Position numbers and translations under genes: made by a program. A stretch of 64,000 bases of DNA from Enteractinococcus coprophilus (GTDB taxonomy: Bacteria > Actinomycetota > Actinomycetes > Actinomycetales > Micrococcaceae): positions 124,001 to 188,000 of the forward strand of contig NZ_VFOU01000001.1 in NCBI RefSeq assembly GCF_006716305.1. Reading direction: 5' to 3'. Positions within the stretch are counted from its first letter, which is position 1. Each line of letters begins with the position of its first letter. The notes under the pieces are model-generated. The model was not told where the DNA came from. It did not search any database and was given only the letters and a program-made list of their open reading frames with translations. Shown in pieces: positions 7,021 through 15,823 of the stretch.

Positions 7021-9630
7021 ATGGCAAAGCTTCTTTATCGTCTTGGGCTCGGTGCAGCTAAACGGCCACTTGCAGTGATCTTCTCCTGGTTGGTCATGCT
7101 CGCGATCGCCGCGGCAGCTTTTCTAACCTTCGGCGGCACGCTGGTTTCCACCATTGATATCCCCGGCACCCCGACGGCGCAAACCACGGACCGGCTTCAA
7201 GAAGAATTTCCTGATGCCGCACGTGGGACCGGCAATGTGGTCTTCCAGACCGTAGACGGCTCGGAATTGAGCACCGACCAGCGTGAGGCCATCACCACGG
7301 TGCTTGAGGATGCTGGCGAGGTGGACGGGGTTGCCGAGGTGATCGACCCGTTTGCTACCGAAGCCGAACTGGCCGAGCAGCAACAACAGCTCACGGAGGG
7401 TCGCCAAGAGCTGAAGGTCGCAGGCCAACAGCTTGCATCCGCGCCCGCACAACTTGAAGCCGCCCAAGAAGAACTCGATGCCGCTGCAGCCGAGCTCGAA
7501 GCCGCCCAAGAACAACTCGATGCTGGCAAACACCAGGCCCTCGGAGCGGGTCTGCCCGAAGCCGCCGTCGAACAACAATTCGCCACGCAACAAGCCCAGT
7601 TAGACGCAGCGGTCGAAGAACTTGAAGCCGGCCGTGAGCAGCTGGCCGAGGAACGCACGAACTATGAAGAAGGCCGTGCCGAATACGAAGAAGGCCAAGA
7701 ACTCGTGGAACTCGGTGACCGTCTACTGACTACTACCAACGACTATTCGGTGGTCTCAGCGGACGGGTCCGCGGCGATTGGCACCGTACAGTTCGTTGAC
7801 CAAGACATGGATGTCTCGACCGAGATTCGCGAAGCCGTTGTCACCACGTTCACCGACGCCCAGATCGACGGCGTCGACATCCTCCCTTCCCAAGAACTCT
7901 CCATGGCCGTACCCCAGGTCTTAGGCTGGGCCGAAGTCGTCGGGCTGGTCATCGCCGGCATCGTGTTAGTCGTCATGCTGGGAACCTTCATCACCGCAGG
8001 ACTGCCGCTGCTCAACGCCCTGGTGGGTGTCGGCGTTGGCGCATTAGCGGCCATGGCCTTCTCCTCGGTGGTCGAGATGAGCTCGGTCACCCCCGTGTTA
8101 GGTGTGATGCTCGGGTTGGCGGTCGGCATTGACTACGCCCTGTTCATCGTCCACCGGCACCGTACCCAGTTGAAGACCGGCATGGAGATACGCCATTCAA
8201 TTGCCATGGCCAATGGCACCTCGGGCAACGCGGTGGTCTTTGCCGGCTCGACCGTGGTGATCGCACTGCTGGCACTCAACCTAACCGGCATCCCATTTTT
8301 GGGACTCATGGGAACCGTCGGCGGCTTCGTTGTGGTCATTGCCGTGCTGGTGGCCATCACCCTGACCCCCGCGATGCTCTCGCTGCTGGGGCACCGTGCT
8401 CTGTCGAAACGCGAACGTCGCCAACTCAACGAGCGCGCAGACCGGACCGGAGTAACCAAAACGCTGCAACCCATGTCGACGGCGCGCGCCGTGTTCACGG
8501 CCATCGGTACCATCGCCGTGCTGGCCCTCATTGCCATTCCGGTGTTTTCGATGCGCCTTGGCATCCCCGATGGGTCAGCCGAGGCCCCAGACACCTCCGA
8601 ATACCAAGCCTATGCGGCCCAGGCCGAACACTTCGGGGCCGGCCGGAACGCGCCGATCATTGCAGTAGCCGACATCCCAGCGGACCTTGATCAAACCGAC
8701 CTGCTCACCACGACCGTCGAACAAGCCGAACAGATTGCCGCGCTTGATGAAGTCGAACACGTCGTGCCGGTGGGTGAAAACGAAGCCGGCGATATCCTGA
8801 TGTACCAAATTATCCCGGTGCACGACGCGAATCATGAAGCCACCGTAAATCTGGTCTATCAGCTTCGTGACCTCGACCCGGCCGGTGAAGTCACCAACCT
8901 TGCTCTGGCCGGGCACGCAACCGGCGTCATTGACATCTCTGACGCGCTCGCCGAGGTCCTGCCGCTATACCTGGGCGTCGTCGTCGGGCTGTCCCTGTTG
9001 ATCATGGTGCTGGTCTTCCGATCGCTGGTGGTCCCACTGATCGCCTCGGGAGGATTTGTATTGTCCGTGGGCGCGGCCATGGGTGCTGTCGTAGCAATTT
9101 ACCAGTGGGGCTGGTTGGGCGATATCTTCATGGTGCACAACCCGGCACCCGTGCTGTCGTTCTTGCCGACCATCATGATCGGAGTGCTGTTCGGCCTGGC
9201 CATGGACTATCAGTTGTTCATCTCCTCGGGAATGCGCGAAGCCTATGCCCATGGCACCGAGGCACGCCTGGCCGTCCAAAAAGGCTTTGTGCAGGGCCGG
9301 GCCGTCGTCGCAGCTGCTGCGATCATCATGGTCTCGGTATTCGGCGGTTTCGTCTACGCCGACGACTCCTATATCCGGCCGATCGGTTTTGGGTTAGCCA
9401 TCGGGGTGCTATTTGATGCATTTCTGGTGCGTATGCTCATGGTGCCCGCGCTCATGCACCTGCTGGGGCCCGCGGCCTGGTACTTGCCGAAATGGTTGGA
9501 CCGCATCCTGCCGGATGTGGACGTCGAAGGCGCCAAACTAGCGGAACTCAACACCACCGACGACGCCGGGCGCCACGCAGACGAAACCGCGACCGATACG
9601 CCCGTTACAACCTCGCGCCGCAAGGTCTAA
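7021..9630 (+). CDS. MMPL/RND-family transporter with coiled-coil ectodomain
   Basis: About 869 residues with the MMPL layout: TM1 near residues 15-40, a large outer domain, a 5-TM block, a second ectodomain, and a second 5-TM block. Proton-relay-type segments G-I-D-Y-A-L-F (first block) and A-M-D-Y-Q-L-F (second block) are present. The first ectodomain (about 125-245) is a Glu/Gln/Ala-rich heptad coiled coil, similar to YdfJ/MmpL-like proteins with hairpin extensions. It probably exports lipids or drugs using the proton gradient. ATG at 7021 is preferred to GTG at 7015 because AAGGG then sits at correct spacing. No regulator is adjacent. Confidence 0.85.
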   Translation: MAKLLYRLGLGAAKRPLAVIFSWLVMLAIAAAAFLTFGGTLVSTIDIPGTPTAQTTDRLQEEFPDAARGTGNVVFQTVDGSELSTDQREAITTVLEDAGEVDGVAEVIDPFATEAELAEQQQQLTEGRQELKVAGQQLASAPAQLEAAQEELDAAAAELEAAQEQLDAGKHQALGAGLPEAAVEQQFATQQAQLDAAVEELEAGREQLAEERTNYEEGRAEYEEGQELVELGDRLLTTTNDYSVVSADGSAAIGTVQFVDQDMDVSTEIREAVVTTFTDAQIDGVDILPSQELSMAVPQVLGWAEVVGLVIAGIVLVVMLGTFITAGLPLLNALVGVGVGALAAMAFSSVVEMSSVTPVLGVMLGLAVGIDYALFIVHRHRTQLKTGMEIRHSIAMANGTSGNAVVFAGSTVVIALLALNLTGIPFLGLMGTVGGFVVVIAVLVAITLTPAMLSLLGHRALSKRERRQLNERADRTGVTKTLQPMSTARAVFTAIGTIAVLALIAIPVFSMRLGIPDGSAEAPDTSEYQAYAAQAEHFGAGRNAPIIAVADIPADLDQTDLLTTTVEQAEQIAALDEVEHVVPVGENEAGDILMYQIIPVHDANHEATVNLVYQLRDLDPAGEVTNLALAGHATGVIDISDALAEVLPLYLGVVVGLSLLIMVLVFRSLVVPLIASGGFVLSVGAAMGAVVAIYQWGWLGDIFMVHNPAPVLSFLPTIMIGVLFGLAMDYQLFISSGMREAYAHGTEARLAVQKGFVQGRAVVAAAAIIMVSVFGGFVYADDSYIRPIGFGLAIGVLFDAFLVRMLMVPALMHLLGPAAWYLPKWLDRILPDVDVEGAKLAELNTTDDAGRHADETATDTPVTTSRRKV

Positions 9631-9665
9631 GCTAGAAACGGTTCCCCATCGAGAAAGGCATAAGG

Positions 9666-9947
9666 ATGAATGACATGATGCAAAAACTTCTGCGTACCGG
9701 AGTTTCCATCGGCGCTGGTTTCATTGGCACTAAAGCCGTTGAAGCCATTTGGAAAGCCGCAACCGGTGACGACGAGGCCCCAAACACCGACGACGACCAG
9801 GCCACCCTGTTGCGGGTTGTTGCCTTCGCCACGATCTCTGCCGGAGTCTCGGCTCTGCTCGAAGTCGGTTCCCAGCGCCTAGTGAATAAGGCCATGTCGA
9901 AGACCGATAACAAAAAAGCCAAACAGCTCGGCCGCGCCGAAGTCTAA
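9666..9947 (+). CDS. DUF4235 membrane protein
   Basis: A 93-residue protein with two predicted membrane-associated helices (about 8-30 and 55-80), a central W-K-A-A-T-G-D-D-E-A-P segment and a T-I-S-A-G-V-x-A-L-L-E-V-G-S-Q-R stretch, matching the DUF4235 family of small actinobacterial integral membrane proteins. The function of the family is unknown. It follows the MMPL transporter by 35 bp on the same strand with an AAAGGC ribosome site, so it may be cotranscribed. A hairpin at 9971-10002 closes the unit. Confidence 0.75.
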   Translation: MNDMMQKLLRTGVSIGAGFIGTKAVEAIWKAATGDDEAPNTDDDQATLLRVVAFATISAGVSALLEVGSQRLVNKAMSKTDNKKAKQLGRAEV

Positions 9948-9970
9948 ACACCTGACAACTATTGCTTCAC

Positions 9971-10002
9971 CGTGGTGCCGGAGGGAAACCTCTGGCACCA
10001 CG
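9971..10002. terminator. Hairpin terminator between convergent genes
   Basis: A 14-bp stem (CGTGGTGCC and GGCACCACG plus five further pairs with one G-T) encloses a GAAA tetraloop. It sits between the DUF4235 gene and the opposing Pth2-like gene. No long T-run is seen. Confidence 0.65.
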
Positions 10003-10016
10003 AGTGTTTAAAGGCC

Positions 10017-10718
10017 CTACCAATAGGCGCGGGCGGTTTCGGTAACACCGCAAACTTCAGTCAGACCGGCGTCCATCACCCGCACCGGCCGGTCTGTGGC
10101 GTCCCACTGAGACACGGATGGTTCCTCGACCCGGATCCGGAAATTATCGTCGCGCCACGCTGCCAGCACCTGTTGGGCCTGGTCATCACCGGCATGGGAT
10201 TGTTCGACGAGATGCTCATAGGCCAGTTGCGCGGCGTGGCCGACTTGGGCGGCCGCCTTGCCGGTAGTGAGCTCGGTGTGCGGAGTCACCTCGATGCTTA
10301 CGACAGTATGCTGCTGCACCGAAGCACGAAGCCGCGGCAGTTCGGTGCCTCGAACCTGCAGTTTTTTTATTGCCGCGGGCAGTGGATCCACCGGGCCGGG
10401 AACAAGTGCCCTCACCTGGGCGCTCCCCGAGGCTGCGGTGATCCCGTCTAAGTTGTGGACATCATCCCACCGCTTATTTTCTGCCCGGCGGGCTACCTTG
10501 CGGATCCACCCGGCACGCCAGTGTGCAACCGCAGCAGCCCACGCCCCTCGCGGATCGGATGCCTGCGGGTCGTCCAACAACTGCACTACGGCCGTCCCGG
10601 CGGCTTCTAGCACATCAAGGTGATTGGCTGGATCCTGTTTATTGCGATGGATCACCAACTGCATGGCCCAGGGGTTTTCGTGATCAGGATGCTCCGGACG
10701 CGATACAGGTTGACTCAT
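10017..10718 (-). CDS. Peptidyl-tRNA hydrolase II-like protein
   Basis: A 233-residue protein with a C-terminal Pth2-like domain: T-G-K-A-A-A-Q-V-G-H-A-A-Q-L-A at about residues 152-166 matches the family's G-K-x-A-A-Q-x-x-H-A signature, and T-x-x-C-G-x-T near the end resembles the Pth2 tail. The N-terminal 80 residues are helical and lineage-specific. It may recycle peptidyl- or aminoacyl-tRNA, but the domain is divergent from archaeal/eukaryotic Pth2 and activity is inferred. The start is leaderless (TAGAGT, six bases, ATG) and the promoter is divergent from that of the mug gene. Confidence 0.7.
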   Translation of the reverse strand: MSQPVSRPEHPDHENPWAMQLVIHRNKQDPANHLDVLEAAGTAVVQLLDDPQASDPRGAWAAAVAHWRAGWIRKVARRAENKRWDDVHNLDGITAASGSAQVRALVPGPVDPLPAAIKKLQVRGTELPRLRASVQQHTVVSIEVTPHTELTTGKAAAQVGHAAQLAYEHLVEQSHAGDDQAQQVLAAWRDDNFRIRVEEPSVSQWDATDRPVRVMDAGLTEVCGVTETARAYW

Positions 10719-10768
10719 GTTTCTACTCTAACGTTGCATTACCACGGCGGCGTCTTAGGGTAGAACAT
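10719..10768. promoter_or_regulatory. Divergent leaderless promoters, pth2-like and mug
   Basis: Only 50 bp separate the two start codons. On the minus strand TAGAGT lies six bases before the ATG at 10718. On the plus strand TTGCAT (10734-10739), a 16-bp spacer and TAGGGT (10756-10761) precede the ATG at 10769 by seven bases. Neither gene has a Shine-Dalgarno sequence. Confidence 0.6.
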
Positions 10769-11446
10769 ATGGACACTAAGCTTCCCGACACCTGGACCCC
10801 GTGGCGTGCGCCCTCCCCACTGCAGGGGCGCCGTCCCACCAAAGAAGAGCTGGCTGAGACCGCGGCAAACGGCGTGACTTTGGACGATGTGCTGCCCTAT
10901 CCTGCCGAACACGACAATGCAGGCCTGTTGCGATTGCTTATCGTGGGGACCAATCCCAGCCCATGGGCGGCATCCGTTCAAGCGCCGTTTGCTCGGCCGG
11001 GGAATCGATTCTGGAAATCCCTCCACGCCGGTGGCGTGACGGAGCGGCTGGTCAATAACTCCAATGGCATGGAGCGTTCCGATGAGTTGATGCTGGCGCA
11101 ACGCGGTGTTGGCATCACCAATATCGTCTCCCGACCAACCTCCAGATCCAGTGAGCTCAGCCGCGAAGAATTACAGGCCGGATGTGCCCAGCTGATAGAG
11201 CGCGTCGCAGTGTTAAGACCTCGCGTTGTAGCGTTTACCGGGATCACCGCGTTTCGGACGGCCTTTGCGTCACCCAAGGCCCTGCTCGGGCCGCAACCAA
11301 CCGATGACCTGACGGGATGGCCCGAGCAGTCACAGCTGTGGGTCGTGCCGGACCCCAGTGGGCTGAACGCTCATGAGTCCGTCGAAACGCTGGGTGAAAA
11401 ATGGGCTCAGGTCTGGGCCGCCAGCGCTCACGGCGAGGAGGATTAA
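10769..11446 (+). CDS. mug: G/U mismatch-specific DNA glycosylase (Mug/TDG family)
   Basis: A 225-residue uracil-DNA-glycosylase-superfamily enzyme for mismatched or damaged pyrimidines. The active-site segment V-G-T-N-P-S-P-W-A-A and the following F-A-R-P-G-N-R-F-W-K-S-L-H-A-G-G are diagnostic of Mug (GINPG...ARPGNRFW). The second motif is N-x-x-G-L-N-A-H-like: D-P-S-G-L-N-A-H near residue 200. The catalytic-loop Asn is kept (N in GTNP). The start is set by a promoter that places the ATG at the mRNA end; the open frame continues upstream across the opposite gene. The next gene begins one base after its stop. Confidence 0.87.
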   Translation: MDTKLPDTWTPWRAPSPLQGRRPTKEELAETAANGVTLDDVLPYPAEHDNAGLLRLLIVGTNPSPWAASVQAPFARPGNRFWKSLHAGGVTERLVNNSNGMERSDELMLAQRGVGITNIVSRPTSRSSELSREELQAGCAQLIERVAVLRPRVVAFTGITAFRTAFASPKALLGPQPTDDLTGWPEQSQLWVVPDPSGLNAHESVETLGEKWAQVWAASAHGEED

Positions 11447-11447
11447 G

Positions 11448-12266
11448 ATGGTAGCTGCCGAGCCAACGATTTTCCTGACCGGTGCGACCAGTGGCTTGGG
11501 CCGGGCGGTAGCCGCTACGCTGGCCACGAGGAAAAGTCGATTGATTTTACACGGGCGCGATGCACAACGACTGCAGCAACTGCGTGCAGAACTCAGCAAC
11601 GCGACCGCAGTGATCGACGTTGTTCAAGCAGATCTGGCGGATTTATCCCAGGTAGTACAACTGGCTGACGACGTCGCCGAGCTGACCGAACATTTAGAGG
11701 TGGTGGTGCATAATGCCGGAGTTGGCAAGGGTGCAACCGATACTCGACAGCTTTCCGTTGATGGATATGAGCTGCGCTTAGCGGTCAACCATCTCGCCCC
11801 GTTTGCCTTAACCAATTACCTGCTGCCGTTGTTAGAAGCCGGGGCGCCCAGCCGGATCGTCAATGTGGCGTCCGGGGCGCAAGAACCCGTAGATTTCGAA
11901 GACCCGCAGCTGGCACAGCACTACTCAGGAAATCGGGCCTATGCGCAAAGCAAGTTCGCCATGGTAGCCACCGGGTTCAAACTGGCGCGTACCCTGGCGC
12001 CGAAGACGGTTACGGTCAATAGTTTGCATCCGGCCACGCTGATGCCCACTCGGATGGTGCATGAAGGCTACGGCCGCACGGTTGATGATCTCCAGACCGG
12101 TGTGGATGCGGTCTTGCAGCTGATCGAATCACCCAAGCTCGACGGGGTATCCGGGCAGTACTTTTCCATCCAGCAGCCTGCCAGAGCCCACCCGCAAACG
12201 TATGATCTCCAGGTCCAAGAGCGACTGTGGGAACTGAGTGAAGCACTGACCGGGGTGCGTTACTGA
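11448..12266 (+). CDS. Short-chain dehydrogenase/reductase
   Basis: A 272-residue SDR with the cofactor motif T-G-A-T-S-G-L-G near residues 11-18, the N-A-G-V motif near 88, and the Y-A-Q-S-K (YxxxK) catalytic pair near 164-168, preceded by N-V-A-S-G containing the catalytic Ser. It resembles retinol-dehydrogenase/WW-domain-oxidoreductase-like SDRs that use NADP. Substrate is unknown. GAGGAGG inside the end of mug gives its ribosome site, so the two genes are translationally linked. Its stop overlaps the convergent mrpG stop by 7 bp. Confidence 0.85.
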   Translation: MVAAEPTIFLTGATSGLGRAVAATLATRKSRLILHGRDAQRLQQLRAELSNATAVIDVVQADLADLSQVVQLADDVAELTEHLEVVVHNAGVGKGATDTRQLSVDGYELRLAVNHLAPFALTNYLLPLLEAGAPSRIVNVASGAQEPVDFEDPQLAQHYSGNRAYAQSKFAMVATGFKLARTLAPKTVTVNSLHPATLMPTRMVHEGYGRTVDDLQTGVDAVLQLIESPKLDGVSGQYFSIQQPARAHPQTYDLQVQERLWELSEALTGVRY

Positions 12267-12664
12267 CGCCCGTTCGCGCGATCCTCGGCGTCTGTTTCCG
12301 CGTCGGCACGCTCTTGTTCGTAAATGACCTTGGCCAAGTCATCGACGGCGATATGCGCCGGATCCAGGTGATGGGACCGGTAGGTTGCTCGTCCGACCAG
12401 GTGTGCTGATACCGGGGCGGTAATCAGCTGCATCAGCCACGCGACGATCAAAACCGGCACCACCACCCAGGTTTTCAAGGCGAAGCCCAAACCGGCCAAT
12501 GCTAGAAAGAGACCCAGTACCTGGGGTTTAGTGGCTGCGTGCATGCGCGACAGCACATCAGGAAACCTCAGGAGACCAAATCCGGCCACCGCCGATAATA
12601 GCGTGCCCAGCACCAGCAAGATCGCCGCAACGATGTCCATCCAGGAGTCATAGGTAATTTCCAT
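12260..12664 (-). CDS. mrpG: Na+/H+ antiporter subunit MrpG
   Basis: A 134-residue three-TM subunit with the MrpG signature G-x-L-R-F-P-D-V-L-S-R-M-H-A-A-T-K around residues 30-47. MrpG is part of the multi-subunit cation/proton antiporter that expels Na+ and supports alkaline and salt tolerance. It is the last gene of mrpACDEFG; its ATG directly follows the mrpF stop without a gap. The C-terminal 35 residues are charged and cytosolic. It overlaps the convergent SDR stop. Confidence 0.92.
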   Translation of the reverse strand: MEITYDSWMDIVAAILLVLGTLLSAVAGFGLLRFPDVLSRMHAATKPQVLGLFLALAGLGFALKTWVVVPVLIVAWLMQLITAPVSAHLVGRATYRSHHLDPAHIAVDDLAKVIYEQERADAETDAEDRANGRQ

Positions 12665-12985
12665 TTAGACGTCACCGCCTGTGGGACCTTGTTGGGGTTC
12701 GGGTTCAGCTTGATTCGCGTGGGCGCCTTCCACCGTGAATCGCGCCAATGTTGCCGAGGAGATGAAGCCAATCAGCGATGCGACCACGACCAACACGATG
12801 AAATGCGTCGAATCGTTCAGCGCCATCCACACGGTCAGTCCAGACGAGAGCACTATGAGGATGACGTCGACGGCAATTGCACGGTCGAGCAGTGCTGGGC
12901 CGCGCACAATGCGGTACAGCGCCCCGATGGCTCCCAAAGCTAGGAAGCCCAGACTGATCCAACCGGCCAGAGATAAAACACTCAT
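12665..12985 (-). CDS. mrpF: Na+/H+ antiporter subunit MrpF
   Basis: A 106-residue subunit with three TM helices and the MrpF motif R-I-V-R-G-P-A-L-L-D-R-A-I-A-V-D near residues 25-40, whose P-x-x-x-D-R segment is conserved in the family. It overlaps the mrpE stop by 4 bp (ATGA). The C-terminal tail (about 85-106) is soluble and Gln/Pro-rich. It works within the Mrp membrane complex. Confidence 0.93.
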   Translation of the reverse strand: MSVLSLAGWISLGFLALGAIGALYRIVRGPALLDRAIAVDVILIVLSSGLTVWMALNDSTHFIVLVVVASLIGFISSATLARFTVEGAHANQAEPEPQQGPTGGDV

Positions 12986-13650
12986 GATCGTTCCTCCAGC
13001 TCTGTCAGCTCAGCGATCTCCGCTAGTTCGCTATGCCGACGGATCACCCCGTCGTCGGCGTGGTCTTCGGCTTTTACCAGGGCGTAATCACGTTTGGAAC
13101 CGAAGCCACGAATCATCCGTGCTTCAATATCCAAGGAATCCACGCGAAACGCTTCTGCCGCCGCTTCGTCTGGAACGTCCAGCACGTGTAAGAACAGCGT
13201 CGAGGTCGGTCGATCAACATCGATCACCAACGAACCCGGGATGAGGGCATAGACATGTCCAACTAACGTCAACAGCAAGTCATCTTGGGTGCGCAGTTTC
13301 ACCGCGACCACCGAGTTGACAACATTGGGCCCGGGTTTGCCGGCTTTGACGGCGACATCCCAGGTAGCTGCTGTGATTTTCCACAGGAAATAGAACACGA
13401 ATTTGATGCTGTAATACACGTTGAAACGGTCAGCAAACGGAACCTGTGGCAACCGTAATAACAACATGACGGCGGAGCTAAAAATGATGCCCAATACGAT
13501 CGTGCCCAGTGTGAGATCCTGCCAGAGGGCGACCCAAACGAAGGTGAGCACCACAATCATGGGCCATTGAGACAGCCTGGATCGTTTATCTTCGATGGCC
13601 GAAGGCATGTCGGGGCGCCGGTTCTGCGATGTCTTCGCGGTTTTTGGCAT
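12982..13650 (-). CDS. mrpE: Na+/H+ antiporter subunit MrpE
   Basis: A 222-residue subunit. Two TM helices (about 30-70) are followed by Y-S-I-K-F-V-F-Y-F-L-W and the V-A-V-K-L-R-T-Q-D-D-L-L-L-T-L-V segment, then the I-P-G-S-L-V-I-D-V-D motif typical of MrpE. The N-terminus and the C-terminal 50 residues (acidic) are longer than in Bacillus MrpE (about 158 residues), a common actinobacterial form. Its start shares a base with the mrpD stop (TAATG). Confidence 0.93.
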   Translation of the reverse strand: MPKTAKTSQNRRPDMPSAIEDKRSRLSQWPMIVVLTFVWVALWQDLTLGTIVLGIIFSSAVMLLLRLPQVPFADRFNVYYSIKFVFYFLWKITAATWDVAVKAGKPGPNVVNSVVAVKLRTQDDLLLTLVGHVYALIPGSLVIDVDRPTSTLFLHVLDVPDEAAAEAFRVDSLDIEARMIRGFGSKRDYALVKAEDHADDGVIRRHSELAEIAELTELEERS

Positions 13651-15320
13651 TAGTTCGTGCCTCCTTCCGAATCCTGTGAAGTGCCCGCTCCATCGGAGCC
13701 CTCAATCCCCCAGGCTTCCAACTGGTCGGCTTCCAGCTGGGCCTGTTGGGCGGCCTCGTCGCCCAACACCGCCTGAATATACGGGGTCCGGTGGATCATG
13801 TCGTCGGCGGCTTCATCTGCAAATTCAAAGAGCGGGCCTGCCACGACGGTCAGTGCCACCCCGACCGTGACTAGGGCGACGGTCGGTGCTACCAGACCTG
13901 GAGAGTCTTTGCGCAGAGGTTTTTTCCGTTGGTCGACGCGTTTGGCTTCTTCGGTGCCACGCATCGCGGGGTCTTCGGAGTCTTCGATCGGTCGCCAGAA
14001 GACACGGCTCCAGATGCGCATCATGACCAGCAGCGTCAACAGTGAGGTAATAATCGAGGCTGCCACGAGCACCCAGGCCAGTCCGGAACCATTGGCCACG
14101 CCGGCCTGGACCAGACCAACCTTGCCGATGAACCCAGAAAACGGTGGAATACCACCCAAGTTGAGTGCGGGGATAATGTACAGAATGGCTACGAGCGGGG
14201 AAATCTTGAGCATCGACCCAAGCCGGTCCAGGTTCGCTGATCCGGTGCGATATTCGATCAGACCGGTCACCAAAAATAGCGCGGTCTGGATGGTGATGTG
14301 GTGGACGACGTAGAACACCGTGGCGGTCAGACCAATGTGGTTGGACACTGCCACACCAAAGATCATGTATCCGATGTGTGAGACCAGCGTAAAGGATAAA
14401 ACACGTTTGATGTCGAACTGGACAAGGGCACCCAGAATCCCCACGATCATGGTCAGCCCAGAAATCACCAGTAACAGCGAATTGACGCGGTCGCCTGGGA
14501 ACAGCAGCGTTTCAGTACGGATGATGGCGTAGACGCCGACCTTGGTCAGCAAGCCGGCGAACACTGCGGTAACCGGTGCTGGGGCGGTCGGATAGGAGTC
14601 TGGCAACCAAAACGATAACGGGAACACCGCCGCCTTGATACCAAAACCCACCAGCAACATCAAGTGCAATAACTGTTGCAGATCCGGGTCCAAATCTCCG
14701 AGTTTCATAGCTAAATCAGCCATGTTCACGGTCCCGGTGGCCCCGTAGATCATCGCGATGGCGACCAAAAAGACCACTGACGAAACGACGGAGACGACGA
14801 CGTAGGTAACGCCGGCTCGTACTCGCGGTCCGGTCCCGCCAATGGTGAGCAAGACGTAGGAGGCTGTTAGGAGAATCTCGAACCCAACATAAAGGTTGAA
14901 GAGATCTCCGGCCAGAAACGCGTTGGACACGCCTGCAGTCAAGATCAAAAACGTCGGGTGGAAAATAGACACCGGCTGCTGCGGGGATTCGTCACTGCCG
15001 ACACCTTGGGCCGAAGAAAATAGCAGCACGAGCATGACCACCACGGATGAAACCACGAGCATTAGCGCGGAGAACCGGTCCACGACCAGGACGATGCCGA
15101 TCGGGGCTTCCCAGCCACCTAACAGTACGGCTTCGGCGCCACCGTGGATCCACACATCGATCAGCAACCAGATTTCTAAGGCAAGGGTGATTGCCAGCGT
15201 GCTGAGCGTGACGGCAACCTGACTGACTGGCTTGCGCACCAGGGTGAACGCGATTGCTGCACCCAGGATGGGCAGCAGTACCGAAAGTGGCGCGAGTTCG
15301 ACCACAGAAATGTCAATCAC
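13650..15320 (-). CDS. mrpD: Na+/H+ antiporter subunit MrpD
   Basis: A 556-residue proton-channel subunit homologous to complex I NuoM/N. About 14 TM helices are visible, with the antiporter-core segments G-F-G-I-K-A-A-V-F-P-L-S-F-W-L-P-D-S-Y (TM7-8 region) and V-S-H-I-G-Y-M. The start is GTG, overlapping the mrpC stop (GTGA). A 60-residue hydrophilic C-terminal extension rich in Gln/Ala/Glu follows the last TM. Confidence 0.95.
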   Translation of the reverse strand: MIDISVVELAPLSVLLPILGAAIAFTLVRKPVSQVAVTLSTLAITLALEIWLLIDVWIHGGAEAVLLGGWEAPIGIVLVVDRFSALMLVVSSVVVMLVLLFSSAQGVGSDESPQQPVSIFHPTFLILTAGVSNAFLAGDLFNLYVGFEILLTASYVLLTIGGTGPRVRAGVTYVVVSVVSSVVFLVAIAMIYGATGTVNMADLAMKLGDLDPDLQQLLHLMLLVGFGIKAAVFPLSFWLPDSYPTAPAPVTAVFAGLLTKVGVYAIIRTETLLFPGDRVNSLLLVISGLTMIVGILGALVQFDIKRVLSFTLVSHIGYMIFGVAVSNHIGLTATVFYVVHHITIQTALFLVTGLIEYRTGSANLDRLGSMLKISPLVAILYIIPALNLGGIPPFSGFIGKVGLVQAGVANGSGLAWVLVAASIITSLLTLLVMMRIWSRVFWRPIEDSEDPAMRGTEEAKRVDQRKKPLRKDSPGLVAPTVALVTVGVALTVVAGPLFEFADEAADDMIHRTPYIQAVLGDEAAQQAQLEADQLEAWGIEGSDGAGTSQDSEGGTN

Positions 15321-15823
15321 CAGCGGTCACCTTCTTTCGGTTCTGCAGAGTCCACATTGGGATTGGTCTCGGTGGTGTATTCGTAATAAATATTTGGATC
15401 CTCGTGATCTTCGAGGAATTCGGATGCTTCATCGGCAATGAGCGCATCGTCTTCGGCATCGTAGGTTGGCTGTTCGGCAACCTGGATGTCTTCGATATCG
15501 ACTTGGACTTCATCACGCCGGGCCAGCACCCAGGATCGGTAGATGAGCGCCAGAATAAACGCGGTGACCGCAAAGCTAATAACAATCGAGGTGAGCGTCA
15601 GTGCCTGGGGCAGCGGATCGAGGTATTCGTCGGCCGCGATGTCATCGCGGAAGATCGGCGGGAGTCCTGCTGGACCGGCCATGATGATAATCAGCAGGTT
15701 CGCAGCGTTGGTGAACATCATCAAACCGAACATAATCCGGGTCAGGGTGCGGTCCAGGAGCAGGTAGATTGCCGCGGCGAACATGACACCCATCATGATG
15801 AGCAATATGGCATCAATGGTCAC
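15317..15823 (-). CDS. mrpC: Na+/H+ antiporter subunit MrpC
   Basis: About 168 residues, homologous to NuoK: three TM helices with G-x-x-x-L-L-D-R-T-L-T-R-I-M-F-G-L-M-M near residues 20-40. An acidic cytosolic tail of about 60 residues exceeds the usual length of about 115. The GTG at 15823 is preferred because CAGGAGG precedes it at good spacing; the alternative in-frame start at 15847 would lie further inside mrpA. With this start the overlap with mrpA is 11 bp. Confidence 0.9.
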   Translation of the reverse strand: MTIDAILLIMMGVMFAAAIYLLLDRTLTRIMFGLMMFTNAANLLIIIMAGPAGLPPIFRDDIAADEYLDPLPQALTLTSIVISFAVTAFILALIYRSWVLARRDEVQVDIEDIQVAEQPTYDAEDDALIADEASEFLEDHEDPNIYYEYTTETNPNVDSAEPKEGDRW

